Assembly: GCF_964204645.1 (NCBI RefSeq)
Contig: NC_134035.1
Coordinates: 3,114,001-3,178,000 of the forward strand
DNA from: Tubulanus polymorphus
Lineage: Eukaryota > Nemertea > Palaeonemertea > Tubulaniformes > Tubulanidae
DNA length: 64,000 nucleotides
Direction of reading: 5' to 3'
Made by a program: the position numbers and the translations under genes. Numbering within the stretch: the stretch's first letter is position 1; each line of letters begins with the position of its first letter. Positions 36,896 through 47,700 of this stretch are shown piece after piece. The notes beneath the pieces were generated by a model, which worked only from the letters and a program-made list of their open reading frames with translations, did not search any database and had not been told where the DNA came from.

Positions 36896-39800
36896 CTATA
36901 AATTGCAGTCGTTGGCAAAAGCCAGTAAGTTCTCCGTTCTGCGCGGAACGTTCGTCAGCACGTCTTCCGTTGCTCTGAAACAAGACGAGATAGTGAACGA
37001 ATTATCTTCGAATTTCAGGAAAAATATCGAGACGACACGACGAGTCAACTTTTTGAAAATTATCAGTTGTCACTTACACCGATTGGAGCCACTGCGTCGC
37101 GGCGGTTTGTCCGATTTCACCGGGCTGAGATGCGATATATTTTGCCAGTATTCCCGCCTGTAACATAAGATAAAAATACTATAAACAGACACATGTCTTA
37201 CTCTCAATTCAATTCGAAATGCAATCAGTAAATAATCATAGAACGGTATATAAAAAAATTCGATACAACGAATGAGTTTAACAACAATTTAAATACAGGG
37301 AGAAAGGTGTAAAAAAAAAATTGACATATACAAACAAATGAATTGTAAAATAAGTACGTGCAAACAAATGAAAAATCAAAGTAATATTTCCATGTGTAGA
37401 CCACATTTTCTTGATACATTCTTTCACTGTATATCATGCAATATGAACGAATGTAATTATCAATTAATATAATAATGTATCCACATAATGTATAATAAAT
37501 ACTACTATACTATTAAACTAAGGATAAGAAAAGATGCATTCCTAGGTCAATATCACTGTGCAAAAGTTGTTTATAGAAAAAGTGGAAGAACTGGAAGGGG
37601 ATTTCACGGATAAAACCCCCGAAGGTCGCGAGCGCGTTCCCATCACGACTTGGCGTCCCGGAGTCGAATCCGAACGCTCTAACCACTCGCCCACAACGAA
37701 ACGATATCAAGTATTCAGACTTACGACGTGCGGTGCCGAGTATGATGTTCCTAAAATAAGAGCGGTGCAAAACAGCGTGAGCGAAATGAAAAAAAAAACT
37801 CATTCGTAACAGACGAGTGGACCGTTAAGTGTTATATGTACCCGATATAGTGGTATAGTTACAGTCGGACAGTCGAAAAGCCACGGTGATATTATCACCG
37901 GGAGCGTAGATCGACACACATCTGCCGTAGTTGGAATAAGAACAAGCTTCATCCGCCTGATTCGAACACGCTACTGTAATACTAGAAACGAAAAAACGAT
38001 ATTTCAGATAATGCACAAAAAAGTCTGTAAATTCGAACGTCGATCATACAACTAAATCTGTACTTCGATTTCCGAATTCAGAATCAAACCCCCTGTTCCG
38101 ATCCTGGCAGGAAAGGTGGGTTTGTTGTAAGGGACACCAAATCAAAAAAAAAATCAAACGAAATTTACAAATCAAATAAATAACAGGGTCAACCCCTATT
38201 TCAAGATCAAAGAAACGAAGACAACGTTCGTCAGACAATTTGTGTCCGTATCATATAGCGTGTTGAATTTTTGAACACGGGTATATGGGGTACAGGAATG
38301 TACGGTTAGATCGAATATTTTGTATCCCCTAAATATTTGTATAAGTATTGCGGCATCATAGTGATATCCAAAGATATCACCGCGACAACGGCGAAAAATA
38401 CACTAGGAACAACATGAACTAATCATTCGGCCTCGATGAGCGGGTTTTATAGAGTCTGTTTTACAGATCTGCGAATGGCGTACTGACTTTGTTCTTTTCG
38501 GATATTGAATTGAAGACGTAGTTCATAGTCAGTTATCTTACGTGATAAAACAGCGATTCACTATAGGCTCATACTTACACGTCTCTGATCCCGCCCGGCA
38601 TCGTGCGACAGGCGTCCTGCTCTCCGTTTCCAGCAACGGCTACAACAACGATTCCAGCATTCATTGCCGATTCCACGGCTCTCTTCAGTAAGTTTGACTT
38701 TCCGGCGATGAGCGAAAGGCTAGAAATTAAGATCGCAGAATTGTTTCCGCTTACCTTACTTAAGATGATACTTCAAGTGCGCGCGCACTAGAAAAAGCTC
38801 GCACGTGATGTGACGAAAATACTGTCAAGCGCGTGCTATGACGTCACAGCGTCGTCCAATGTGACGCGTATAAACGACGTATATATATCGACGCATCGCG
38901 TGTCATAATGGCCACCATCTCAGGGGCGGATCCAGGGCCAGACATCGAGCGCAAAGAAACGGACACGATACTCTATCCACGCAACGAGCGTGAAGCCTAA
39001 AGTGGGGATGTGGAAAATATGGGAATGATACAGTGCATATATCAATGCAATTTCCAGGCATTTGGGTGAGTTGAATAAGCCGCTAAGCCCAAGTCATGGA
39101 GGGCTTTAGCGGGTGGAAAAATGCCCTGTAGAAAATTGCAGTTCTTGAAAAACTCACGGAAAAATGGCGATGTGAACGCTGTCCGTATCCGACCCGGTCG
39201 TAAAAAAGCGATTCTTATAACGTCCGCAAGTTATAATTATAAATGGTACTTACTTGATTATAGATTTCCTCGGGAAAGATTTCGCTTGATGATCTGCGAT
39301 AACCCAATCTATTCCGGCGATAAGCGTCGAGATTTGGCCGGACCCGATGTTATCCGTTACTTTCACCGCTACAGCAGTAGCCTTCCTCGCCACGCCGACC
39401 GTGTTACCCACAGCAATACCTATCATTAGAAATAATGAAATGATAATAATGGTAACACCAATCTATAAAACTGGGCCCGTGACTAAGATTAATCAGTCAA
39501 TATTTTTTTCTGAAATTAAGAAAGTATCTTTTATCTCTCACTCACTTGAAACGCTGGTGCCATGGCCGTAGTCATCCGTCTGCTGAGATGGGGTATTTAC
39601 AAAATCTGCTCCCTGTACGAAAAATTACTATTATTTTCCATAATCACTCGATATATCAGCGAAATCGACTTATAACTAAAGTTTCGTGAGGTTTATGCTA
39701 TACACATACGATAAAATCTAAGAAGTTCCACCCTTACTTACTTGCTAATACACTCAATCAACCGAAACCGAATTTAAATCTACGGCTGGTCAGGGCATTT

Positions 39801-41927
39801 GGTGCGTAAATGCTTAGAGTATTTATCCGAATGATTCAGATGAACACTTCAGATGAAAATGTTAACTATAAGGATATGGGTCATCGTTTAACTTACCCAA
39901 CGTACGCGACTAGATCCTTGCGATTGGAATTCGTCGTGTGTCATAAGAATGCCGCTTTAACAGACGAACAACCAATTCACAATAGAAAACAAATAATCAA
40001 GTCATCGAATAGAAAAGGCTGAATTCATATCTTTGCTATACTTACGAGTCTAGAAAGTAAACATCAACTCCTTCTCCAAGATCTGTAAAAGTATAATTTC
40101 AAACAACGAACTTCACCAGGAGACCAGACTGTTCGTTATAACCGATGGTTCGTTATCCAGTATGGAATCATTAGAATTGTTCCATTTGTTATGTCAATAT
40201 CCGTCAGACTCATATATTGTTCCTATTTGATACTACTTACATTGCGAGTTAAAGTCGTAAGTTCCATCCAAGTCCAAGTTACGTTTTGATATTCTTTGCA
40301 GACCCTGAAACGAAGTAGCAATATCAGCCACGGCGGATCCGTAAATATGAACTATTAGAAAAAGCAACTACGAAACCTGAGACCAGCATTCTGTTCAGGG
40401 GTGGATCCAGAGGCCAACTGTGAAGGACTTGTCACATGCCAAAATAGCACTTTTATGTCCAAAAAGACAATATTATGTGTACTCCCGCATTGAAATACAC
40501 CAATGAACTTAACTTTCAGAGTATATATATATTTGCGCCACGTTTCGGCTAAAGAATATTTCGGCTAAAGACAATAAGCCATCATCAGGCGTACTGTACG
40601 CCTGATGATGGCTAATAGTCTTTAGCCGAAACGTTGCGCAAATATATATGCTCATCTATTCAAGTTTCTCGTTTTGGCTGAATTTATTGTGGGATTTCTC
40701 TCGTTATCATCTTACACGGATATTGTTTATCTTCTCGTCTCACCAATGAACATAGTTGACAAAATCAAATAGGGCACTCAAAATGAAATTAGATGGACTG
40801 GATCCCCCTCCCCGTGGCTGTTTCGATTCGTCGCATAAACTTACCCACGGAGCGTCCGACTCAGATGAACATTGGCCGGAGAATCTGAAAGAGTATTCTC
40901 AGAAATTTATTTTCAGTCTTCTTTAAGCGTAAGACCATATATCATTTTCAGGGTCCACGATGGACTTATCGTTTTAAGGTCCATGGTGACCATATGACCA
41001 AGCGAGGATCAATTTAGCTGATATATGTGTAAAGCTATGTAGATGTGTAGATTTGAGTAGATCTATGTAGATATGTAGATTTGTGTAGAGCTATGTAGAT
41101 TATAAACACAAGTCACGCGTATGTTAGTATAAAGCTACATGCGTCATATTGGACGTCAAATGGTCGTCACACCGTGGCTTATAACGCATTTGGTGGACAA
41201 TCTGACGTACTGTGACGTAACGTGTATATAAACACCCTATAGTTTAAATATATATTGTTCAACTTACTGGGCCACTTGACACGGTCCATCTTCTTCGACA
41301 TCCGTGACGAATTTTTCTTTCTCCAGCTTCGCTCTCAAACTGGAAAATAGATCGAATACGGCGTTTTAACTACCCCAGCAGAAAAGATGGCTACCTCTGA
41401 AATAGTACGATGGTTTATCGAAGTGTGTCGGTGACTTACGAGTTTGGGCCGGAGACCTTTATCAAGATCGTGTCACCGAGAGTTTTCGGGGCGAAGCGTG
41501 AATCTAACCCGCGAATGAGGTCGGCGCAGGCTAGACAATTGAGAAATATATATATACACATAAATCTGAACGTGACACGGCCAAACTGCGGATAGATATG
41601 ATACAATGCCGATGACAAAAGAGCCATTGGAAATTCATCTCAGTAAGCGAATCTACTTAAAGTATTCTCAAAAACATACGAACTATTCGAGTTGCCTAAT
41701 TTTACCTATCATTCGTATACTTACTACTGTCATTTTCCAATCCTACCAGTAAGCTGTTGCCATCAGCTGCAACGCGAAACCCACCTGAACAAAATATACA
41801 CAATAACAATTTATCTGAAGAACCCCCGTGATATGAAATATAGAAAATATCGAATCTTTTAATTTCTACCTGTCAACAAAAGCACGAGAACCGCAACTAC
41901 CATCATTCGTGAAACGGGGCTGATCAT
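36896..41927 (-). CDS. Secreted proteinase K-like subtilisin (peptidase S8, with I9 propeptide)
   Basis: Fifteen exons in transcription order: 41927-41870, 41784-41728, 41530-41440, 41339-41268, 40884-40845, 40304-40241, 40082-40046, 39954-39897, 39612-39546, 39419-39254, 38719-38579, 37981-37842, 37750-37725, 37157-37078, 36974-36896; 391 aa, close to preproproteinase K in length. Residues 1-20 are a signal peptide (VVAVLVLLLTG). Residues to about 105 form the inhibitor-I9 propeptide (LENDTCADLIRGLDSRF). The mature enzyme begins near APWGLQRIS. Catalytic residues: Asp139 (VYFLDSGI), His176 (YGHGTSV), Ser333 (SGTSYSAPHV), with oxyanion Asn268 (VAVAGNGEQ). All are present, so an active secreted endopeptidase is expected. 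Oddities: GTSYSA replaces the usual GTSMAT, and Ser333 sits on a 26-nt microexon. Every junction is phase-consistent. Introns hold a tRNA-like fragment (about 37615-37700) and a long hairpin (40523-40649). Confidence 0.93.
37615..37700 (-). repeat. tRNA-like / SINE fragment with box A and box B
   Basis: Read on the minus strand, GTGGGCGAGTGGTTAGAGCG resembles a pol III box A (D-arm) and GATTCGACTCC resembles box B. They are only a few bases apart, so it cannot fold as an intact tRNA. It is better taken as a tRNA-derived repeat with an internal deletion. It lies in the intron before the catalytic-serine microexon's downstream neighbour. Confidence 0.45.
38085..38200. repeat. Dispersed repeat, GGTG(C/T)CCCTTACAA type, copy 3 (inverted)
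   Basis: TTGTAAGGGACACCAAATC, AATCAAACGAAATTTAC and CCTATTTCAAGATC are inverse matches to 17768-17862 and 20885-21000. It lies in a subtilase intron. Confidence 0.6.
40523..40649. repeat. Near-perfect long hairpin with CGTTTCGGCTAAAGA arms
   Basis: The left arm ATTTGCGCCACGTTTCGGCT..AAGA..AAGCCATCATCAGGCGTAC pairs with GTACGCCTGATGATGGCT..TCTTTAGCCGAAACGTTGCGC, centred at about 40590. The left arm carries one duplicated TTTCGGCTAAAGA. This is intron sequence of the subtilase, and the same design is at 28775-28948. Confidence 0.75.
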
Positions 41928-42947
41928 GATCACCAGTCGACGGCAGTAAGCAACGAATTAATAAGCCTAACTTTTTGCGACTTTTATACAAATTCGGGCG
42001 ACCTTATCGGAGCAGAGAATCTGCGGGATTATTACATTTTTCGGTTTCATCCATAGAACGACTGAATTTATGTCTTTAATTTAGAATCGTCTTATTGAAA
42101 AAATCGGTATAATTCGGTGCAGAGTGAAACTTGTTAAGATGGAGAATTTTCTGATGAAATTAATCCGTGGCGACGTCAAATAACAGGCCACGTATCATGT
42201 TCAGATAACGGGTGCGGTTACTGCGGCGATCGTGTCTTATCTCAGAAACCGAGAAACTACGAGACTTATTAAAACCGTTTTTAGCCTCGAACGTTAATAA
42301 TATTGATGTTTATCGAGTTGATGAAAGATTCTAATCGTCGAAAATTAAAACTTTCGTTCATCGACAAACGAGGTCCTCGTGTAAGACGCCCGCTCTACCG
42401 GTTGCCGCAAACTGTATCTGAATTCCGCGACGATTTTGCAATTGTTTTTCATTGTTTCAACGACGAAATTTGAAGAAAATCCGACCAAAAACAAGGAATA
42501 TACACAAATCTATTTTCTTGATTTTCTACGGAATGAATACCACAATAAGTCACAAATTTCCATCTAGTGATCCTCCTTAGGGTTAGATACGGATTCAAAC
42601 CATGTGTAGTTTTAGTATGGTGAAGTATGCAGAGAGTTGGTATCTCGACTTGGCCAATCTTGGGAGTCATCTTGGAGTCATCACTGCAAGGAGTCCTGTA
42701 CAGAGAGATGCAAAGATAAACGATAGATATGGCATTGACTTCGGGGTAACCAGAAGGCTGCACAAAAAATCTCATACAAAAACAACACATTCGAGACGAC
42801 CGTTTTTCTAAAAATAATTTAATCTATTAGAAAATAGATTTCCCCATACATGTATAAACTATAAACAACGCGCGGTTTCGGTATTACAGAGTCAGTCACG
42901 CTTGTGTTTGTCCTTCGTATAAAGATAAAGAAAGTACATGCACTTAA

Positions 42948-43235
42948 CCCTTTCAGTGCTGACTAATTAATACCCTATAGTGCTGGAGAAAATTTGAAAA
43001 TTCTAAAAAATTCCACCCTAGTGTGTTGAACAATGGGAATACCACTATAGTGCGTCTACACCGCAGTGCGGTGTATCGTTAGTTACTAATATTTCACTAT
43101 GTTTGACACTTTCTGCCATTTTTCAATAGAGATAATTACAAATTACTAATTACATCAATACACCGCAGTGCGGTGTACTAGCAAAATCCATCACTGATTT
43201 ATACACCGCACTGCGGTGTAGACGCACTGAAAGGG
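42948..43235. repeat. TTAA-flanked MITE, piggyBac-like, copy 2 (best preserved)
   Basis: The ends are TTAA-CCCTTTCAGTGCTGAC and GACGCACTGAAAGGG-TTAA, a clean 4-bp TTAA duplication (42944-42947, 43236-43239). The interior has three palindromic blocks of the ACACCGCAGTGCGGTGT type, at about 43060, 43163 and 43203. It is non-coding, so mobilisation would need a transposase supplied elsewhere. Confidence 0.85.
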
Positions 43236-44162
43236 TTAATATATATACATTGTTACAAAACCTTACAAAACTACAGTCAGTCAGAAAACGATAGTAGTGT
43301 AGAACAATTGGCTGGACACGATATCATAGTTTCAGAGGACGAAATACAGAGTGGAGACTATTAATTGTTCGATCTATACATATCTACATAGCAAAATATA
43401 TGATACAAAGTGATACAAACTATACAACTAACTTCGTTATACAAAAAAACTCGAATCTACGTAAGATTCAGGACTGCTGCCAACCTCTGAAAAGTGCTAC
43501 AATAACAAGTTGATCTTTCATCTGCAGGACAATTTCATCGAAATATGACAGAAAATGTCAGTTATCAATGGTCTCTAAAGATCTTTCACGTTTTTGAAAA
43601 CTTCATCGACTTCTATAACGATGAATTGACTACTAGATCATTCTTATAATGTAACTCCGTATCCAGCGTCTATTTGAGTTGTATTTAAACAATCTCTTAA
43701 ATATCAATTTAAGTTAAGACTTCTACATTTGACTACTAAATCATTCCGACATTCTAATACTGTGAACAGCGTCTAAATTTTCCATTTCAGTTTGAATTCA
43801 ATGAAACACATGATATAAATAAACAATGATATCTACAGTAATTACGGATAACGACTACTTTGATCACATGCCCTCCAATGTATGATGGCGTGATAATGGA
43901 ACGGTCACACAATTGACGATATTCAGAATTTATTACAATCTATTCTGACTCTCGTAGCGAGCGAGAAAAAATATGCGGGTAGGTTCATTTTTAACTTGGT
44001 TGGAAATGAAGGGGGTGTGTGGTGCTCCCCGAGAAATTTTTCATGCTCAGATATGGCCTGTGAGCGATATCAGTTGGTAACAACAAAGGTAAACGAACAA
44101 ATTTGATAAACATGGGATTAAATATGTTGTAATAGCCGTAAATGTAACGTTTCTGCTTAAAA

Positions 44163-44498
44163 CCCTTTCAGTGCTGACTAATTGATACCGATAAGTGCAA
44201 GAGATAATTTTAAACTGTTAAAAAATTACCCCCCAGTTTTACAGACTGATATTACCTTTAACCCCGGGGCTAACTCAATTGAAAATGAATGAAGTTAGCC
44301 CCGGGGTAAAAGGTAGTACCAGTCCGTAAAACCGGGCCCTGTATGTCTTAAAATGGGCATACACAGTGCGGTTTATCATTAGTTAATAGAGAAAAACTTA
44401 TTGCTTATATCATCGATAAGGTGTGGTGCGGTGTACTAGCGAAGTCCATCACCGACGAAGTCCATACACTGCACTGTGGTGTAGACGCACTGAAAGGG
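44163..44498. repeat. TTAA-flanked MITE, piggyBac-like, copy 3, with nested foldback
   Basis: The left end CCCTTTCAGTGCTGACTAATTG and right end GACGCACTGAAAGGG-TTAA match copy 2. The middle is interrupted by a separate foldback element (44231-44339), which accounts for the extra length. The left TTAA has decayed to TTAAAA. Confidence 0.8.
44231..44339. repeat. Foldback MITE (CCTTTAACCCC-type), nested inside the TTAA MITE
   Basis: CAGTTTTACAGACTGATATTACC..TTTAACCCCGGGGCTAACTC pairs with GTTAGCCCCGGGGTAAAAGG..TACCAGTCCGTAAAACCGGG. This is the same family as 2060-2160. Confidence 0.75.
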
Positions 44499-44719
44499 TT
44501 AACATTTTCTTTTGAATCAAACTAAATTTTTCCCCCTTCACACACTATAAGCCTGTTATTACAATTGTACGATCGTTCCATTATCTTCTACACAGAGGAT
44601 AGATCAGATTATCCGTCAGGACGGCAGGATGATTGAATATTCGAATTCATCACACGTGGCGTAAGACAATGCGACAAATTCCATTTCTTTTAACTAGATT
44701 CTCTATCGATCAGTTCTGT

Positions 44720-47700
44720 TCACGAGGTTAGTTTTAAAGTCGCTAGGACGGCGGCGAGCAGAACGACGCCGGTCCGCGGTATCAAATTCGCGCCGGCGCC
44801 GGCGAAAAACGGATAGAAGAAATCGTACGGCAGACGCACGGTGAATAACGGGATTTCAGCTTGCAGCGATACGGCCGGGACGGACGCGTCGACGAACGTC
44901 ACCGACGTTACCAGTTCGAATTTCTGCGTCTGCGACTGTTCGGTTCCCGGCTGACAATACTGACCGATACACTGAAATATAACAATACAACGAATAAGAT
45001 GCAGACCAACCAGATACAGAACGCGTGATTTGTGTATCATTCTCCCTCTGCAAAAAACCAGACCCCGACTACCTTCACCAATCTCTTGGTAATACTTTTT
45101 TCGCATAAATGACAGAAATTTGACATCTGAAACTAGTTTTAATTGTAAATGAACTAGAAATTGACTTTTTCCCCAACTATTCCCTGACATGCACGTTGTT
45201 TACCCCGACTTGATCTGCTAAGAATCCAATCGATTAACACAGTCAAATATATAAGACATAAACAGAAACAATTTGATTTTATGCGCGATCTAGCAATCTC
45301 AACACATTTCCCTCACTTTTCCCTGATGTTTAGCTCTTTTTTTTCTACAAAATTTCCTGACTTTTCCCTGATATTTAGGTTCTTTTTTACAAAATTCCCT
45401 GATTATTCCCCAACGATTCCCTGATTTCCAGGTAAGTTGCCACCCTGTAATCGGTTTATCCTACACAAATACACCTCATAGGTATCGTAATCTTCGACTG
45501 GCAGAGTTTGCTTGCATTCTGCCCTTGTCTGCACAATCGCTCGTACCTTGAATTGTAAATTCTGTTGTTTATCCCATGTGTATTTAACGCCGAGTATCTT
45601 CGGCTGCGGGTTGCCGAGAGCGCCGACGTTCGCGTAGATTATCTCGATATGCAAACCGAGAACCAAGTTGTAACATCCTCCGCTCAGCGACACCTGCGAA
45701 ATAGATTCAAAAATGTAATTTCCTTCCGAACTAGAAAATCATAATGTAAGTAGCATCGATGAAAATATGCGATAAGTATGAAACACTAAAAACAAAAACA
45801 TTTTTCTGGCTTGTTTTGTGACTGTATGCTCCTCAGCAAGAAACAATGCTTACCAAAATACTGAGCTTCAATAACAGTTCAACTGATCATAAAAAACCCT
45901 GACACACGATAACCAATCAATGACAACTTGTGGATCACATGACTAATCAAAATCACCTCCATTTTGAATGGTATCATGTGATACAATGAATACATCGACA
46001 GGTCATGTTGAAGGTTTGTTTCAGTGTTTCTTGTTTGGCTATATACACAATAGCGGGTGAACTAAACATCGAAACAAAGCATAAACACAAAATCTGTTAG
46101 GCAGATACAGTAAACTAACCGATGCTCCTGAAGGAAGGTTGTCCTTGATAATTGGCACCCAATCACCGACGTTTTCTACGAGAGAGTTTCCAAATGTTGC
46201 CACGTAAGTCGGAGCGTCTCCGAGTAACGCGTTCGACACTGACGTCTGCAGAACCTTGCACACGTTCGTTATGTTCGCTAGCGACAACCTGTAAATGGAA
46301 GCAACGTCGATTAGATGAAGTTTTTTTGGCAGAAGAAATGCAGGTTTTCATTTTTTCTTTTCATACGAGATTTGACTTTATTTCATTAAATCATCAGTGT
46401 GGTTCACTAAGGTACATGATGTACATTAATAGCAGGGGCCGGTTGCACAGTTATGGCTTAGACTTAAGACCATTCTAAGACCAACTTAGTTCTATAACCA
46501 ATCTAACAACTTAAGACTGATCTAAAGATTTAAGACCACTTTTTGACTTAAGTCACGACTGTGCAACTGGCCCCAGGTTTTCATCTGGAGCTAATTCTTC
46601 AAATGTCTATTGTCTAGTGTCTGTAGTTCATTTTCAATGAAAAATAGTGAATTTCTGAACATATGTGAAGTTTGGGGGATCAGTTTAGGTTAAGTGTGCT
46701 GATAAAATGTCCAATATCTGGAGAATTTACTTCAGTTCCAGCTGAAAATATCTCAGGTGAAGTTCTGAACACATGCGAAGTTCGGGGGATCAGTTTTTCA
46801 ACTAGTAATCCACTCATTAGTTCAGTTTCGATTGAAAATATCTGGCATGAAAATCTGGACGATACGATTTATGAAAATCATCATCGATTGGAAGAATAGT
46901 GATAACTATGGAATATCCGAGGGGATGCGGGATCTGTACGACAGATACCTGTTTAACATACACTTACTCAAACAAACATCCGCTGCGAATATTGACTCCG
47001 AATTTCACGGATTCACGTTTGCCGATTTGCGTCAGACACGATCCGCCCGGTCCCGGTCGTATCACCGTCATCCACTGATTCCTGTCCGTATTAATCGATA
47101 TCGCCTGCGTTTATTTCGAGTTAAGGCTTATTTTCAATGTCGTCAACTTTTTTTAACGATACAGTAATACTCTGGGCCCGGTTCCACATTTGTGAGTTAG
47201 GTTTAACTATGGCCAAAAATAAAAATTGGTAAAATTTTGAGTCTTGTCCCCCCAATGATGGGGTTCCTGAAATACACAACTTAACTTCATTTTTAGTTGA
47301 AGTCAAATAAAAGGATATTTCAAGGTTCCGGTAGAATCTTGCTGGTTTACTAATTTACCGGCCATAACGGGTTCGCCGACGCGATACCCGGGATTACCGC
47401 TGTATTTAAACGCAGGAGACGCACCAGCCTGAAATAACGAAAACATCCAGAAATAAATTTCATCATAATATTGCGACCCGGACACAGTTCAAGCTTAGAA
47501 CGGTGAAGTTTTAATCATTTACTCATTGGAAACAAGAAGTTACGATTGAAATCAAAATTTGGAGTTATACATTTTGCTAAGCCCTGGCATTTCTATTTTT
47601 TACAGGGATGGGTTTAGGGGCTGGTCAAGGCGGTCCGGACCCCTGCCTTTCCATTGAGGTAGCCCCCCTTTTCGTCAAGTCAGAGAAACCTGTGACACAA

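Larger units (their letters stand above)
41928..44719. other. Intergenic region between subtilase and tectonic, MITE-rich
   Basis: It holds the putative subtilase promoter (just above 41927) and the tectonic 3' side (below 44720). Two TTAA MITE copies (42948-43235, 44163-44498) and a nested foldback (44231-44339) lie here. The open frames at 42449-42811 are shadows on both strands with no domain. Confidence 0.6.

Noticed and set aside
37615-37700. Functional tRNA gene
   Set aside because: Box A and box B are adjacent with no anticodon arm between them, so no cloverleaf can form.
41440-41530. Intron sequence rather than an exon of the subtilase
   Set aside because: Leaving it out puts a stop in the next exon; including it restores phase and completes the I9 propeptide, so I kept it as an exon.
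44972-45190. N-terminal extension of the last tectonic exon
   Set aside because: An ATATTTCAG acceptor precedes CIGQYC and the frame joins exon 13 in phase; the extension is intron.
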